Assembly (NCBI RefSeq): GCF_017308975.1
Contig: NZ_JADWPD010000027.1
Span: forward strand, 1 to 64,000
DNA from: Amycolatopsis sp. MtRt-6
GTDB lineage: Bacteria; Actinomycetota; Actinomycetes; Mycobacteriales; Pseudonocardiaceae
Reading direction: 5' to 3'
Length of the DNA stretch: 64,000 nt
Positions 52,533 to 61,138 of the stretch are shown piece by piece (position 1 is the stretch's first letter; the number at the start of each line of letters is the position of its first letter). Both the position numbers and the translations under genes were made by a program. The notes beneath the pieces are model-generated. The model was not told the DNA's origin. It searched no databases and saw only the letters and a program-made list of their open reading frames with translations.

Positions 52533-52594
52533 GGCGGCACCGTCCTTCCGTCGCTCCCGCGGCGGGTGCCCGGCAGGCGGCCGGGCAAACCCGG

Positions 52595-53194
52595 TCACTC
52601 CCGGGAGCGGCGGTTGCCGGCGGCGTCCCGGCGCAGCTGGTCGGTGTGGGCGGAGATCTCCCCGAGCTGCTCGGCCAGCGCGCCGGTCAGGTGCGGCCGG
52701 GCGGCGGCCAGCGGCGGGAGCAGGGTCGCCGGGTCGTCGTCGCCGAGGGCCGCGCCGAGGCGGTCGGCGCTCTCCTGCGCGGCGGGCCCCAGCCCGTCGA
52801 GCGCGCTGACCCGGCCGGCGAGCTGGCGCAGGATGGCGGAGTTGCGCCGGGCCCAGTCGGCGACGGCCCGGTCGCCCGCGCGCCGGTCGCGTTCCGCGTC
52901 GACCCGCGCCTCGCCGGTCTTCTCGCCGGTGTGCGACGGCTGCAGCCGCAGGTAACGCCGTTCCGCGGCCTGGCGGCTGGCGACGCCCAGCGCGGGCGCG
53001 AGCGCCACCCAGCTGGCGCCGGCCGCCCTGGCCGCCGTGATCAGCTCCGGTTCCCAGCTCGCCAGTTCTTCCCGCAGCAGCCGCAGGCCGGACAGCGCCG
53101 CCAGCACCTGCTCCCGGTCGCCGGCCCCGGCCCGGGCGGCCGTGACCACCTCCTGGATCCGGCGCAGCGCGCCGGTGGGATCGGTTGCGTCCAT
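52595..53194 (-). CDS. Probable Hsp18/Hsp20 transcriptional regulator
   Basis: A 199-residue helical protein with a helix-turn-helix-like segment (SWVALAPALGVASRQAAERR) near residue 65. Proteins of this type occur divergently from small heat-shock genes in actinomycetes and are taken as their regulators. The ATG follows AAAGGA. The first of two near-identical 17-bp half-palindromic sites lies four bases upstream of its start, so it probably represses itself and hsp20. Confidence 0.65.
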   Translation of the reverse strand: MDATDPTGALRRIQEVVTAARAGAGDREQVLAALSGLRLLREELASWEPELITAARAAGASWVALAPALGVASRQAAERRYLRLQPSHTGEKTGEARVDAERDRRAGDRAVADWARRNSAILRQLAGRVSALDGLGPAAQESADRLGAALGDDDPATLLPPLAAARPHLTGALAEQLGEISAHTDQLRRDAAGNRRSRE

Positions 53195-53197
53195 CAC

Positions 53198-53280
53198 GTC
53201 ATCCTTTCGACGACCCACATCTTGTCATCGTTTTGACGACATGCTAGAACAGACCTGCGTGTTGACACCAGAGCTGTCAA
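53198..53280. promoter_or_regulatory. Operators between the regulator and hsp20
   Basis: Two 17-bp sites of the form GTCNTC-N5-GANGAC lie at 53198-53214 and 53224-53240, differing at two positions. A separate perfect repeat TTGACA-N7-TGTCAA is at 53262-53280, just before the hsp20 ribosome site. The last has the spacing of the HspR box (HAIR) but not its sequence. Confidence 0.6.
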
Positions 53281-53298
53281 TTCAGGAGGTGGATCCCG

Positions 53299-53730
53299 AT
53301 GTTGATGCGCACCGACCCGTTCCGCGACCTCGACCGGTTCGCCCAGCAGGTCTTCGGCGCCGGCACCTGGTCGAAACCGGCCGCCATGCCGATGGACGCC
53401 TACCGCGCCGGCGACGAGTTCGTGGTGTGCTTCGACCTCCCCGGCGTCGATCCCGGCGCCGTCGAGCTGGACGTCGAGCGCAACGTCCTCACGGTCAAGG
53501 CCGAACGACGGCCCCTGCCGACCGGTGACGACGTCCGGATGCACGTCTCCGAGCGGCGGCTGGGCGTGTTCTCCCGCCAGCTGTTCCTCGGCGACACCCT
53601 GGACACCGAGCACATCACCGCGAACTACGACGCCGGGGTGCTGACCGTCCGCATCCCGATCGTCGAGAAGGCGAAGCCGCGGCGCATCGAGATCGACGGC
53701 GCCGGCGACCAGAAGCAGATCAAGGCCTGA
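53299..53730 (+). CDS. Hsp20 family small heat-shock protein
   Basis: A 143-residue alpha-crystallin-type chaperone. The crystallin domain spans about residues 30-125, with AYRAGDEFVVCFDLPGV, LTVKAERR and the conserved GVLTVRIPI near the end. It holds unfolding proteins in solution during heat or solvent stress. AGGAGG precedes the ATG. A strong hairpin follows the gene. Confidence 0.93.
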   Translation: MLMRTDPFRDLDRFAQQVFGAGTWSKPAAMPMDAYRAGDEFVVCFDLPGVDPGAVELDVERNVLTVKAERRPLPTGDDVRMHVSERRLGVFSRQLFLGDTLDTEHITANYDAGVLTVRIPIVEKAKPRRIEIDGAGDQKQIKA

Positions 53731-53740
53731 CCCCGATCGG

Positions 53741-53769
53741 GGCGGGGCCGGGTGCGCACCGGCCCCGCC
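53741..53769 (+). terminator. Hairpin terminator after hsp20
   Basis: GGCGGGGCCG and CGGCCCCGCC form a perfect 10-bp stem whose loop (GGTGCGCAC) is itself nearly self-complementary. It starts 10 bp after the hsp20 stop. Confidence 0.7.
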
Positions 53770-53795
53770 TCCACCGCGCCGAGGAGGGGTTTGCG

Positions 53796-54569
53796 GTGAC
53801 CGGAATAGCCACGAGGCACGGGGTCACTCCCCTGCTGGACGAACTCCTCGTCCGGATCGCGGGCGACGTACCGGGCGCCCTCGGCGCCGCGGTGTCCGTG
53901 CACCACCGCGGCGGCCCCCTGCGCGTGGCGGCCGCACACGGGCTCTCCACGGCCCTCGTCCCGGCCCAGCTGAACGGGTTCGGCGGCCCGGTCCCCACCG
54001 CGGCCCGCACCGGCGAGCCGGTGGTGACCGCCGACGTCTACGCCGACGACCGCTGGCCGTCCCTGACACTGAGCGGCCTGCTGGAACACCACCCCGCCCA
54101 CGCCACGGACTGGCCGCGCCTACGCGGGATCGCGGCCCTGCCGTCGACGTGGGACGCCGAAGGGGCGCTGGTCCTGTCGGTGACCCTCGACCGGCCCGCC
54201 ACGGAAGAGACGGTGGACGTGCTGCGGCGCCACGAGCGGCTCGCCGCGATGGCGCTGGTCGTCGCCGAAGCGGCCCAGCCGGACCGGACCGGCCAGATGC
54301 TGGATCTCCTGCAGTCGCGCGCGGCGCTGGAGGAGGCGAAGGGCATCGTCATCGCCCTGCGCCGCTGCGACCCCGATGAAGCGTGGCACACGCTGCGCCG
54401 GGCGAGCCAGGAGTGCAACGTCAAGGTCCGGGAGCTCGCCGTCGCGCTGGTGGAGCTGCTCGCCGGCGCACCGGCACCCCAGCCGGACGGCGAGCGCACG
54501 ATCCACCCGAGCCCCCAGGCCCGCCGCGCGGCCCGGCAGTTGCTGCGCACCCTCGAGCGGCGTCGCTGA
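53796..54569 (+). CDS. GAF-ANTAR domain protein
   Basis: A 257-residue protein with a GAF-like sensor in the first 150 residues and a C-terminal ANTAR domain (LLQSRAALEEAKGIVIALRRCDPDEAWHTL split across two helices, then a third in ASQECNVKVRELA). ANTAR domains bind tandem RNA hairpins to prevent termination. Such stand-alone GAF-ANTAR proteins are abundant in actinomycetes. The GTG start has GAGGAGGGG upstream. No ANTAR hairpin target is evident nearby. Confidence 0.85.
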   Translation: MTGIATRHGVTPLLDELLVRIAGDVPGALGAAVSVHHRGGPLRVAAAHGLSTALVPAQLNGFGGPVPTAARTGEPVVTADVYADDRWPSLTLSGLLEHHPAHATDWPRLRGIAALPSTWDAEGALVLSVTLDRPATEETVDVLRRHERLAAMALVVAEAAQPDRTGQMLDLLQSRAALEEAKGIVIALRRCDPDEAWHTLRRASQECNVKVRELAVALVELLAGAPAPQPDGERTIHPSPQARRAARQLLRTLERRR

Positions 54570-54570
54570 C

Positions 54571-55017
54571 TCAGCGCTGTTCGACCCGGAACACCGCGAT
54601 GTGCTCCGCGGCCGCCGCGACGGCGTCGGGCGTGGGCGCCGCCGCCAAGCCGGTGGTCACGAACCGCTTCCCCACGCTCGCCGGGCTCGTTTCGACCAGC
54701 CGGCGCAGGACCGGCCGCCGCTCCTCGACCGGCAGCTCGGTCAGCCGGGCGGCCGACGACCGGCGGCCCCGGGTCAGCGTCACCTCGCCCGCGGCCCGCA
54801 CGTTCGCCACCCAGGCCGCCTTCGGGTAGGCCTGGACGATGTAGCGGTGCCCGTCGATGGGGTTGACCGCGATGGGGAAGGTGCGCGGGACGCCGGTGCG
54901 CCGCCCGGGCACGGTGAGCAGCTGCATCGGACCGAAGGCGACGCCGAGCCGCTGCAGCCCCACGACGATCTTGTTGCCGGTGTTGATCATCCGGCGGTAG
55001 CTCTGCGCTGTTGTCAT
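54571..55017 (-). CDS. F420(H2)-dependent reductase-like protein (DDN/DUF385 family)
   Basis: A 148-residue protein of the deazaflavin-dependent nitroreductase family: LLTVPGRRTGVPRTFPI carries the cofactor-binding RRTG motif, followed by GHRYIVQAY and WVANVRAAGEVTLTRG. These split-barrel enzymes reduce varied substrates with F420H2. It ends one base after the convergent GAF-ANTAR gene. A palindrome upstream suggests TetR-type control. Confidence 0.85.
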   Translation of the reverse strand: MTTAQSYRRMINTGNKIVVGLQRLGVAFGPMQLLTVPGRRTGVPRTFPIAVNPIDGHRYIVQAYPKAAWVANVRAAGEVTLTRGRRSSAARLTELPVEERRPVLRRLVETSPASVGKRFVTTGLAAAPTPDAVAAAAEHIAVFRVEQR

Positions 55018-55030
55018 GCCTCGACGGTAC

Positions 55031-55051
55031 ACGAGTTCATATGAAACTCGT
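55031..55051. promoter_or_regulatory. Palindromic operator upstream of the reductase gene
   Basis: ACGAGTT and AACTCGT form a perfect 7-bp inverted repeat around a 7-base spacer, 14 bp before the reductase start codon. This is typical of a TetR-family site. The cognate regulator is not identified. Confidence 0.55.
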
Positions 55052-55234
55052 ATGATCTGAGTCTCGTAGTTGTTCGCGTTCGGGCCCCGGCTTCGGGTCC
55101 GGCGGCACCGGGTCCGGCACCGGGACACCGGGGTCCGGGAGCGGCCGGTCCGGCCGGGGTCCGGGCGGCACGGGATCCGGAACGACGGGATCGGGCTGGA
55201 CGGGTTCGGGCGGCACCGGGGGTGCGGTCGACAT
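55037..55234 (-). CDS. Small proline-rich protein
   Basis: A 65-residue protein dominated by Pro-Asp-Pro and Val-Pro units (PDPVVPDPVPPGP) with a charged C-terminus. GGAGGG lies eight bases before the ATG. Its end overlaps the palindrome before the reductase gene. Low-complexity sequence gives no function, and the call rests on the ribosome site and the repeat structure. Confidence 0.45.
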   Translation of the reverse strand: MSTAPPVPPEPVQPDPVVPDPVPPGPRPDRPLPDPGVPVPDPVPPDPKPGPEREQLRDSDHTSFI

Positions 55235-55319
55235 CGGTCATTCCCTCCGCCACGCCGCCCGCGATTCGGACGGCGATCACCTCGGGGCTACCCGGTGCGG
55301 CGGGGCGGGGAAACGCCGA

Positions 55320-55496
55320 TCAGCCGGTCCGCGGGTGGTGGGCGTGGTCGCCCGCGGGGATGTCGTGCTCCGCGTGGTGCAGAGCCTGGGCCAGCATGCC
55401 GCGGACGTGGTTTCGGCCGCCGAGTAGTAGACGAACGTGCGGCCCTTCACCAGGCCTGCCAGGCGCAGCTTGGCCAGGTGCCGGCTGACCGCCGTC
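55320..55496 (-). pseudogene. ArsR-family metal regulator fragment
   Basis: The recognition helix and wing (VSRHLAKLRLAGLVKGRTFV) are those of an ArsR/SmtB regulator. After VYYSAAET the family-like sequence moves to another frame (HVRGMLAQALHHAEHD), ending in a His-rich tail. The N-terminal half is gone, replaced at about 55496 by an oppositely oriented transporter fragment. It is a frameshifted, truncated relic. Confidence 0.7.
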
Positions 55497-55760
55497 GGCA
55501 CCACCGCCGTCGCGCACCTCGCGCTCGTGCTGGTCACCGGGTCGGTCGCGCTGCTGGGCGACACCGTCCACAACTTCGCCGACGCGCTGACCGCCGTCCC
55601 GCTCGGTGTGGCCTTCCGCTGGGCCGGCGGGCGGCGACCCGGCCGCGCCGAGGACCTGGCCGGCGTGGTCGTCGTGCTCGTTGTCGCCGCCTCGGCCGCG
55701 ATCGCCGGCTACGCATCGGTGGTGCGGCTGCTCGAGCCGCGGCCGGTCGGGCACCCGTGG
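55497..55760 (+). pseudogene. Cation diffusion facilitator fragment
   Basis: LALVLVTGSVALLGDTVHNFADAL is the metal-binding second helix region of CDF transporters, with the His and Asp residues kept. GRAEDLAGVVVVLVVAASAA is a later helix. The loop normally between them is shortened, and both the N-terminus and the C-terminal cytoplasmic domain are missing. It abuts the ArsR fragment, so a deletion joined the two genes. Confidence 0.7.
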
Positions 55761-55813
55761 ACCGAACCGGCCGATCGGGCGGACCGGGCCCACGAAACCC
55801 TTGCGCACCACCG

Positions 55814-57013
55814 CTAGCACCCGACGGGCTGCTCCACCGGTTCCGGCTTCGGGCTCAGCACCCCGGCGAACAGGGCCGCCAGCACGCACAGCACCACCGG
55901 CACCGCGAACGTGACGTTCAGCGGCAGCCAGTGCGTCAGCCCGCCGATGAGCGCCGGGCCGGCCAGCAGGCCGACGTAGCCGAGGCCGACCACCCGGGCC
56001 ATCAACGCGCCCGACGCCCGCGTGTCCAGGTTGCCCGCCGCCGTGAACAGCTGCGGGACGCCGCCCGAAAGACCCAGGCCGAACAACGCCCAGCCGACCA
56101 GCGACACCGGCACCCACGGCACCGCCGCGGCCACGGTCAGCCCCACCGCCGCCAGCGTCGCGCCGTAGCGGACGATCGCCGCCGGGCCCGCCCAGGCCGC
56201 GACGCGGTCGGTGAGGAACCGGCCGGTCGTCATCGCCACCGCGAAGGCGCCGTACGCCAGCGCCGCCGTCGAGGACGACGTGCCGAGCACCTTCTCCATG
56301 TGCAGTGCGGCCCAGTCGTTCGCGACGCCCTCCGACAGCATCAGCGCCAGCGCCAGCAGGCCGAGCAGCCAGACCGTCCGGCCCGGGGTCCGGCGGCGCT
56401 CGGCCGGCTCGGCGGCCTCGGATGCAGCAACAGCGGCCGGAGCGTCGGCCGGCTCCATCAGAAAGCGCGCCGACACCACGGAAAGCAGCACGCACACCAG
56501 GCCGGTGCTGGTCAGCGTCACCCCGGTGGGCACGCCCGCGCCGAGCGTCGCCGCGCCGATGACCGCGGCGATCGCGCCGCCGATCGACCACATCGCGTGG
56601 AAGGCCGCCATGATCGGGCGCGGGTAGGCCCGTTCGACCACGACCGCGTGGGCGTTCATCCCGACATCGATGGCACCGTTGCCGAACCCGAAGCCGATCA
56701 GCGCCAAACCCAGCGTCCACCACGAATCCGCGAACCCGGGCCCGCACACCGCGAGGCCGAGCAGGATCCCGGCGGCCGGCACCAGCCGCCGCTGCCCGAG
56801 CCGGTCGACGAGCGGGCCCGCCACCTGCATACCGGCGAACGCGGCGCCGCCGAGCACCAGCAGCAGCGCGCCCAGCGTGGTGTGCGAGATGCCCGTCGCG
56901 CGCTCGATGTTCGGGATGTGCACCACCCACATGCCCATCGCGAAGCCGTTGAGGCCGAAGAACATGAAGGTCGCGAACCGGGCGGCACGCGGGCGGGGCT
57001 GGACGGTCGTCAT
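55814..57013 (-). CDS. MFS transporter
   Basis: A 399-residue, twelve-helix major-facilitator protein. N-terminal GLNGFAMGMWVVHIPNIE and GPLVDRLGQRRLVP resemble the fucose/sugar and YbjJ-like branch of the family. The ATG overlaps the stop of the DeoR regulator as ATGA. That coupling suggests sugar or sugar-derivative transport under DeoR control. Confidence 0.8.
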   Translation of the reverse strand: MTTVQPRPRAARFATFMFFGLNGFAMGMWVVHIPNIERATGISHTTLGALLLVLGGAAFAGMQVAGPLVDRLGQRRLVPAAGILLGLAVCGPGFADSWWTLGLALIGFGFGNGAIDVGMNAHAVVVERAYPRPIMAAFHAMWSIGGAIAAVIGAATLGAGVPTGVTLTSTGLVCVLLSVVSARFLMEPADAPAAVAASEAAEPAERRRTPGRTVWLLGLLALALMLSEGVANDWAALHMEKVLGTSSSTAALAYGAFAVAMTTGRFLTDRVAAWAGPAAIVRYGATLAAVGLTVAAAVPWVPVSLVGWALFGLGLSGGVPQLFTAAGNLDTRASGALMARVVGLGYVGLLAGPALIGGLTHWLPLNVTFAVPVVLCVLAALFAGVLSPKPEPVEQPVGC

Positions 57014-57792
57014 CGGCTCTCCGTGGGGGTGGGGACAGCAACGTGCACCAGCACGCCGCGCTCGGTCAGCGCGGCACGCTGGTCTTCTGGTGCGCCGGGA
57101 TCGGTGATCACCACGTCGGCGCGGTCGGCGGGACAGACACAGGCGAGCGTGGAACGGCCCCACTTGGTGCCATCGGCGAGCACGATCGCCCGCGCCGAGA
57201 CGGCGAGCGCGGTCCGCTTGACCTCGGCGTCGTCCAGGTCGAAGGCGGTGAACCCGGAGTCGACGCCGACCGCGCAGGGGCTCAGCACGGCGACGTCGAA
57301 CCGCAGCGCCCGCAGGGACGCGCACGTCAGCGGGCCCACCAGGGCCTGCTCGCCCGGCCGCGCTTCGCCACCGGGCAGCAGCAGCCGGACGCCGGGTGCC
57401 TCGGCCAGCTCGCGGGCCGCGTGCAGGGACAGCGGCAGCACGGTGACCGGGCGCCCGCGCAGCAGCCGCGCCAGCTCCAGCGCCGTCGTGCCGCTGTCGA
57501 GGACGACCGTCTCGCCGTCGCGGATCAGCTCGGCCGCGGCGGCGGCGATGGCCCGCTTCGCCGCGACGGCGGTCGTCGCCCGGGCCGCGAACGGCGGTTC
57601 GACGCCCGACGGCGACACCGCGACCGCGCCGCCGTGCACGCGGCGCAGCACGCCCCGGGACGCCAGGTGGTCGAGGTCGCGGCGGACGGTCATCTCCGAC
57701 GCCCCGGTCGCCGCGGCCAGTTCGGCGACGCCCACCTGCTCGGCGTCGCGCAAGCGCTCCACGATCACCCGGAACCGTTCCGCGCTCTTCAC
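57010..57792 (-). CDS. DeoR/GlpR-family regulator
   Basis: A 260-residue DeoR regulator. The N-terminal helix-turn-helix has VAELAAATGASEMTVRRDLDHL, followed by the GVLRRVHGGA wing. The C-terminal sugar-phosphate-sensing domain includes VVLDSGTTALELARLL, VDSGFTAFDLDDAEVKR and ADGTKWGRS. The GTG start was chosen just before the helix-turn-helix. It is coupled to the MFS gene, which it likely controls. Confidence 0.88.
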   Translation of the reverse strand: MKSAERFRVIVERLRDAEQVGVAELAAATGASEMTVRRDLDHLASRGVLRRVHGGAVAVSPSGVEPPFAARATTAVAAKRAIAAAAAELIRDGETVVLDSGTTALELARLLRGRPVTVLPLSLHAARELAEAPGVRLLLPGGEARPGEQALVGPLTCASLRALRFDVAVLSPCAVGVDSGFTAFDLDDAEVKRTALAVSARAIVLADGTKWGRSTLACVCPADRADVVITDPGAPEDQRAALTERGVLVHVAVPTPTESR

Positions 57793-57915
57793 GTCCCGAT
57801 GCTCGCAAAGCGCCCGATCTCGCACCATTGGTTTGTTCGTTCGATCACGCGGCATGTGCGAACTCCCGCTGCGGCATGATGGTGCCGTGCACGCCGCCGA
57901 GACCACCGCGACCCC

Positions 57916-58503
57916 GTGACCGGGGGCTACCTGAAGGGCCGGATCCGCCGCGAGGACATCATCACGGCGGCGGCCGCGGCGTACGGCGAGCTCGGCTACC
58001 ACGGCTCGTCGCTGCGGGAGATCGCCAAGCGCGTCGGGATTTCGCACGCGGGCCTCCTCTACTACTTCCCCACCAAGGAAGCCCTGCTCGCCGCCGTGCT
58101 CGAACGCCGGGACGCCGAGGACTCCGAGCGCGAGCAGCTCACCGTGCCGCCCGGGCTCGAGGTCCTGCGCCACTTCGTCGCGCTCGCCGAGCACAACGTC
58201 CGCCACCCCGGGATCGTCGACCTCTATTCGCGGCTCGCCGCCGAAGCGGTCGCCCCGGACCACCCGGCGCACGCGTACTTCGTCCGCCACTACCGGGCCG
58301 CGCGCGACGGCGTCCACGAGTCGTTCGCGGCCCTCGCGGCCCGCGGCGAGCTGCGCGACGGCGTCGAGCCCGCGCTGGCCGCGCTGACGTTCATCGCGCT
58401 GATGGACGGCCTGCAGGTGCAGTGGCTGACCGTCCCCGGCGACGTCGACCTGGTCGGCTCGCTGCGTTTCTACCTGCAGAACCTGCTCACCGTCCCGCTC
58501 TAG
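57916..58503 (+). CDS. TetR-family regulator
   Basis: A 195-residue TetR regulator. The helix-turn-helix is in YHGSSLREIAKRVGISHAGLLYYFPTKEALL, and the C-terminal domain is of the TetR_C_6 kind. The GTG start lacks a good ribosome site. It converges with the sugar oxidoreductase gene with a 4-bp overlap and may regulate that operon. Confidence 0.88.
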   Translation: MTGGYLKGRIRREDIITAAAAAYGELGYHGSSLREIAKRVGISHAGLLYYFPTKEALLAAVLERRDAEDSEREQLTVPPGLEVLRHFVALAEHNVRHPGIVDLYSRLAAEAVAPDHPAHAYFVRHYRAARDGVHESFAALAARGELRDGVEPALAALTFIALMDGLQVQWLTVPGDVDLVGSLRFYLQNLLTVPL

Positions 58504-59600
58504 AGCGTCTTCGCGTACGGGTCCCAGCCCGCCGGCAGCAGCGGCGGGACGGCGACCGTGCTCGCCACTTCCACGCTCTGCCCACGGGTCATGGACTCCT
58601 CGATGGCCAGCATCGCGTCGAGCACGTGGTAGGCCAGCTCCCCCGACGCGCGTTCCGGGACGCCCGCCCGGATGGCCCGCGCCAGCTCCAGCGCGCCGGT
58701 GCCACGCGAAGCCGGATGTCCCCGCGGCATCAGCTCTTCCGGCTCCTCGCGGTCGAGCAGGTGCAGCCGGGTCGGCTCGTCGAACCGGTTGGGATCGGGC
58801 AGCACGGCGGTGCCGAGCGTGCCGGTCAGCTCGGCCAGCGCGGGCCGCTTGAGCGCCGAGTCGAAGCTCAGGACCAGCTGGGCCGACGCGCGTTCGAACT
58901 CCACGAGCGCGGTGACCGTGGTCGCCACCGACACGGGGAACTCCGTGCCCGCCCGCGGCCCGGTCCCGACGACCCGGGTGTCGCGGGCCCGCCCGCCGGC
59001 CCCGGTGACGCGCCGGACCGGGCCCAGCAGGTGCACCAGCGCCGTCAGGTAGTACGGGCCCATGTCGAGCAGCGGCCCGCCACCGGGCTGGAAGTAGAAC
59101 TCCGGCGCCGGGTGCCACAGCTCCGGGCCCGGCACCTGGAACAGCGCGAGCGCGGTCAGCGGACGGCCGATGCGACCCGCGTCGACGGCCTGCCGCGCGG
59201 TCTGCAGCGCGGCGCCGAGCACCGTGTCGGGCGCACTGGCCACCCGGAGGTTCTTCTCCCGGGCGCGGTCGAGGAGCTTGCGGCCGGTCTGGCGGTCCAG
59301 CGCGAGGGGCTTCTCCGTCCACACGTGCTTGCCCGCTTCGAGCGCGGCGAGCCCGACCTCGACGTGCGCGGCCGGGACGGTCAGGTTGACGACCAGCTCG
59401 ACGTCCGGGTCGGCCAGCAGCTCGGCCACCGTGCCCGAGCGCGGCACGCCGTACTCGGCCGCGCGCGCCGCCGCGCGGGCGGTGTCGAGGTCGGCGACCC
59501 GCACCACGCGGACGTCCGGGAAGGCGGTGAGGTTCTCGAGGTAGGTCCCGCTGATGACGCCGGTGCCGATGATGCCGACGCCGACCGGCCCGCCGGTCAT
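58500..59600 (-). CDS. Gfo/Idh/MocA-family oxidoreductase
   Basis: A 366-residue sugar or inositol dehydrogenase-type protein. The N-terminal Rossmann motif is GIIGTGVISGTYLENL and the conserved EKPLAL lies near residue 98. The C-terminal domain has GPLLDMGPYYLTALVHLLGP. The ATG overlaps the isomerase stop. With the isomerase it likely forms a catabolic pair acting on a sugar or inositol derivative. Confidence 0.88.
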   Translation of the reverse strand: MTGGPVGVGIIGTGVISGTYLENLTAFPDVRVVRVADLDTARAAARAAEYGVPRSGTVAELLADPDVELVVNLTVPAAHVEVGLAALEAGKHVWTEKPLALDRQTGRKLLDRAREKNLRVASAPDTVLGAALQTARQAVDAGRIGRPLTALALFQVPGPELWHPAPEFYFQPGGGPLLDMGPYYLTALVHLLGPVRRVTGAGGRARDTRVVGTGPRAGTEFPVSVATTVTALVEFERASAQLVLSFDSALKRPALAELTGTLGTAVLPDPNRFDEPTRLHLLDREEPEELMPRGHPASRGTGALELARAIRAGVPERASGELAYHVLDAMLAIEESMTRGQSVEVASTVAVPPLLPAGWDPYAKTL

Positions 59601-60343
59601 CGGTCCGCGCCGGTCGGGAAGCCGGTCAGGAAGGCGTGGCTGGCGGCGAGGGCTTCGAAGAGGTCGCCGTCGAAGGCGTCGAACTCCACCACACGCAGCG
59701 CGTCCGGCGCGGCGGCGAGCACATCGGCGAGCGGCACCCGGCCCTGGCCGGCCGGGACCTGGCCGGTGGCGTCGGTGGCGAGCCCGCCGTCCTTGACGTG
59801 GATGGCCCGCACGCGGTCGCCGAGCCGCCGCAGCAGGGCGGGGGCGTCCTCGCCGCCCGCGGTGGCCCAGTAGGCGTCGACCTCCAGCGCGACCGCCGGG
59901 TCGAGCTGCTCGGCGAACACCTCGAAGGCGCTGCGGCCGTCGATCCGGGATTCCAGTTCCCACCAGTGGTTGTGGTAGCCGACGCGGATGCCGTGCTCGG
60001 CCGCGAGCTTCGCGGCGGCGTTGAGCGCCTCCGCGGTGGCCGCGACGTCGGCGGGGTCCTGCCACCGCTCGGGCGGCACGAACGGGTCGATCACCAGGCC
60101 GATGCCCAGCTCGGCCGCGGTGGCGAAGACGGCGTGCTGGTCGGCGCCGAGCAGCTGCGCGTGCGCGGTGGGAGCGGTCAGGCCGCAGGCGGGCAGCCCG
60201 GCCCGCAGTGCCTCGGCGTTCTCGACGACGCCGTAGGGCTCGACCTGCGTGAAGCCGATCGCGGCGAGCCGCCGCAGGGTGTCGGCGGGGTCGGCCGCGA
60301 AGGCGTCGCGGACCGAGTACAGCTGCACGGAAGGCACACTCAT
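59597..60343 (-). CDS. Sugar phosphate isomerase/epimerase (xylose isomerase-like TIM barrel)
   Basis: A 248-residue AP_endonuc_2-fold protein. It starts VQLYSVRDAFAADPADTLRRL, with metal-binding residues expected in YHNHWWELE, LEVDAYW and AIHVKDG. GGAGGAA precedes the ATG. It is the first gene of the pair with the oxidoreductase. Substrate is not indicated. Confidence 0.87.
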   Translation of the reverse strand: MSVPSVQLYSVRDAFAADPADTLRRLAAIGFTQVEPYGVVENAEALRAGLPACGLTAPTAHAQLLGADQHAVFATAAELGIGLVIDPFVPPERWQDPADVAATAEALNAAAKLAAEHGIRVGYHNHWWELESRIDGRSAFEVFAEQLDPAVALEVDAYWATAGGEDAPALLRRLGDRVRAIHVKDGGLATDATGQVPAGQGRVPLADVLAAAPDALRVVEFDAFDGDLFEALAASHAFLTGFPTGADR

Positions 60344-60403
60344 CGCCGGTTCCTCCAGCTCCGGTGGCGGCCGTCCGCCACGGCTCCTCAATTTCTACCA
60401 CCC

Positions 60404-60419
60404 GGTCAAAATTGTGACC
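60404..60419. promoter_or_regulatory. Palindromic operator upstream of the isomerase operon
   Basis: GGTCA-AAATTG-TGACC is a 16-bp palindrome with a single mismatched pair, 61 bp before the isomerase start. It fits a dimeric repressor such as TetR or GntR type; the TetR gene next door is a candidate. Confidence 0.5.
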
Positions 60420-60552
60420 AGGGGTTTTCCCCGACGTCCACCGGACGGCCGCCCGCGTGCCGCGACTCACGCCGGAAGGTGTTTTGGCAAGCGCCCGATG
60501 GGGCAGTAACGCCAAGAGCAGGCAGCCAGGGCCGATCCGGGAGGTGCCGGGA

Positions 60553-60747
60553 GTGGACAGGGCAGGGGACGAAAGGGACACGGAGGCCGCCGTCGGGCGC
60601 CCGTGGTCCCGTCGCGACCTGACGGACCTGTCCGAGGCCGCCCGCGACCTCGACCGGCGGATCGAGCAGCACCTCGAACGGCTGCGCCGGGAACGCGACC
60701 GGCGCGCCGCCGACATCCCGGACCAGCGGCTGCGCCCGAGCGGCTGA
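60553..60747 (+). CDS. Small charged helical protein
   Basis: A 64-residue Arg/Glu-rich protein predicted to be one long helix (DLDRRIEQHLERLRRERDRR). The GTG start has GGGAGG eight bases upstream; another GTG three codons earlier is possible. Function is unknown, and the call is moderate. Confidence 0.5.
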   Translation: MDRAGDERDTEAAVGRPWSRRDLTDLSEAARDLDRRIEQHLERLRRERDRRAADIPDQRLRPSG

Positions 60748-60767
60748 GACCGGTCAGCCGTAGCGCC

Positions 60768-61112
60768 TCAGCGCTCCTCCACCGCCTCCTCGGCCGGCGA
60801 CGCCCCGTCCCGCAGCCACTTCAGCTTGACCTCGAACTGGCCCTGCAGGCCGGTGCGCGCGATCACCGCCCCGGCCTGGGCGTCCAGCTTGACACCGAAC
60901 TTGAGCTCGACCTCGTCCGGGCCCAGGTTGCGGAACTGGGCCAGCGCCGCGGCCGCGGCTGTGCGGACCTCGCCCAGCGCGTGCTCGAAGGTCGTGGTCG
61001 CCTTGCGCAGTACGCCCGAGGGCACCGAGGCGTGTTCCAGGCCCGGTTCCCCGTCGACCTCGACGACGACCGTTCCGCCGTCGGCCAGCGGGAAACGCAC
61101 GAACTCCTGCAC
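60768..61112 (-). CDS. Trypsin-co-occurring domain protein (CU044_2847 type)
   Basis: A 114-residue protein matching the small CU044_2847/TCD1 family: VQEFVRFPLADGGTVVVEVD at the start, and DEVELKFGVKLDAQAGAVIA with a terminal strand pair. These domains occur beside trypsin-like proteases and vWA/NTPase conflict systems in multicellular bacteria. GGAGA precedes the GTG start. It is the last gene of a leftward operon after a solute-binding protein, a membrane protein and a vWA-type protein. Confidence 0.75.
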   Translation of the reverse strand: MQEFVRFPLADGGTVVVEVDGEPGLEHASVPSGVLRKATTTFEHALGEVRTAAAAALAQFRNLGPDEVELKFGVKLDAQAGAVIARTGLQGQFEVKLKWLRDGASPAEEAVEER

Positions 61113-61138
61113 GTGATCTCCTTCGGTAGTACGGGTTC

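Noticed and set aside
53262..53280. HspR (HAIR) box upstream of hsp20
   Set aside because: The spacing is right but the arms are TTGACA/TGTCAA instead of CTTGAGT/ACTCAAG.
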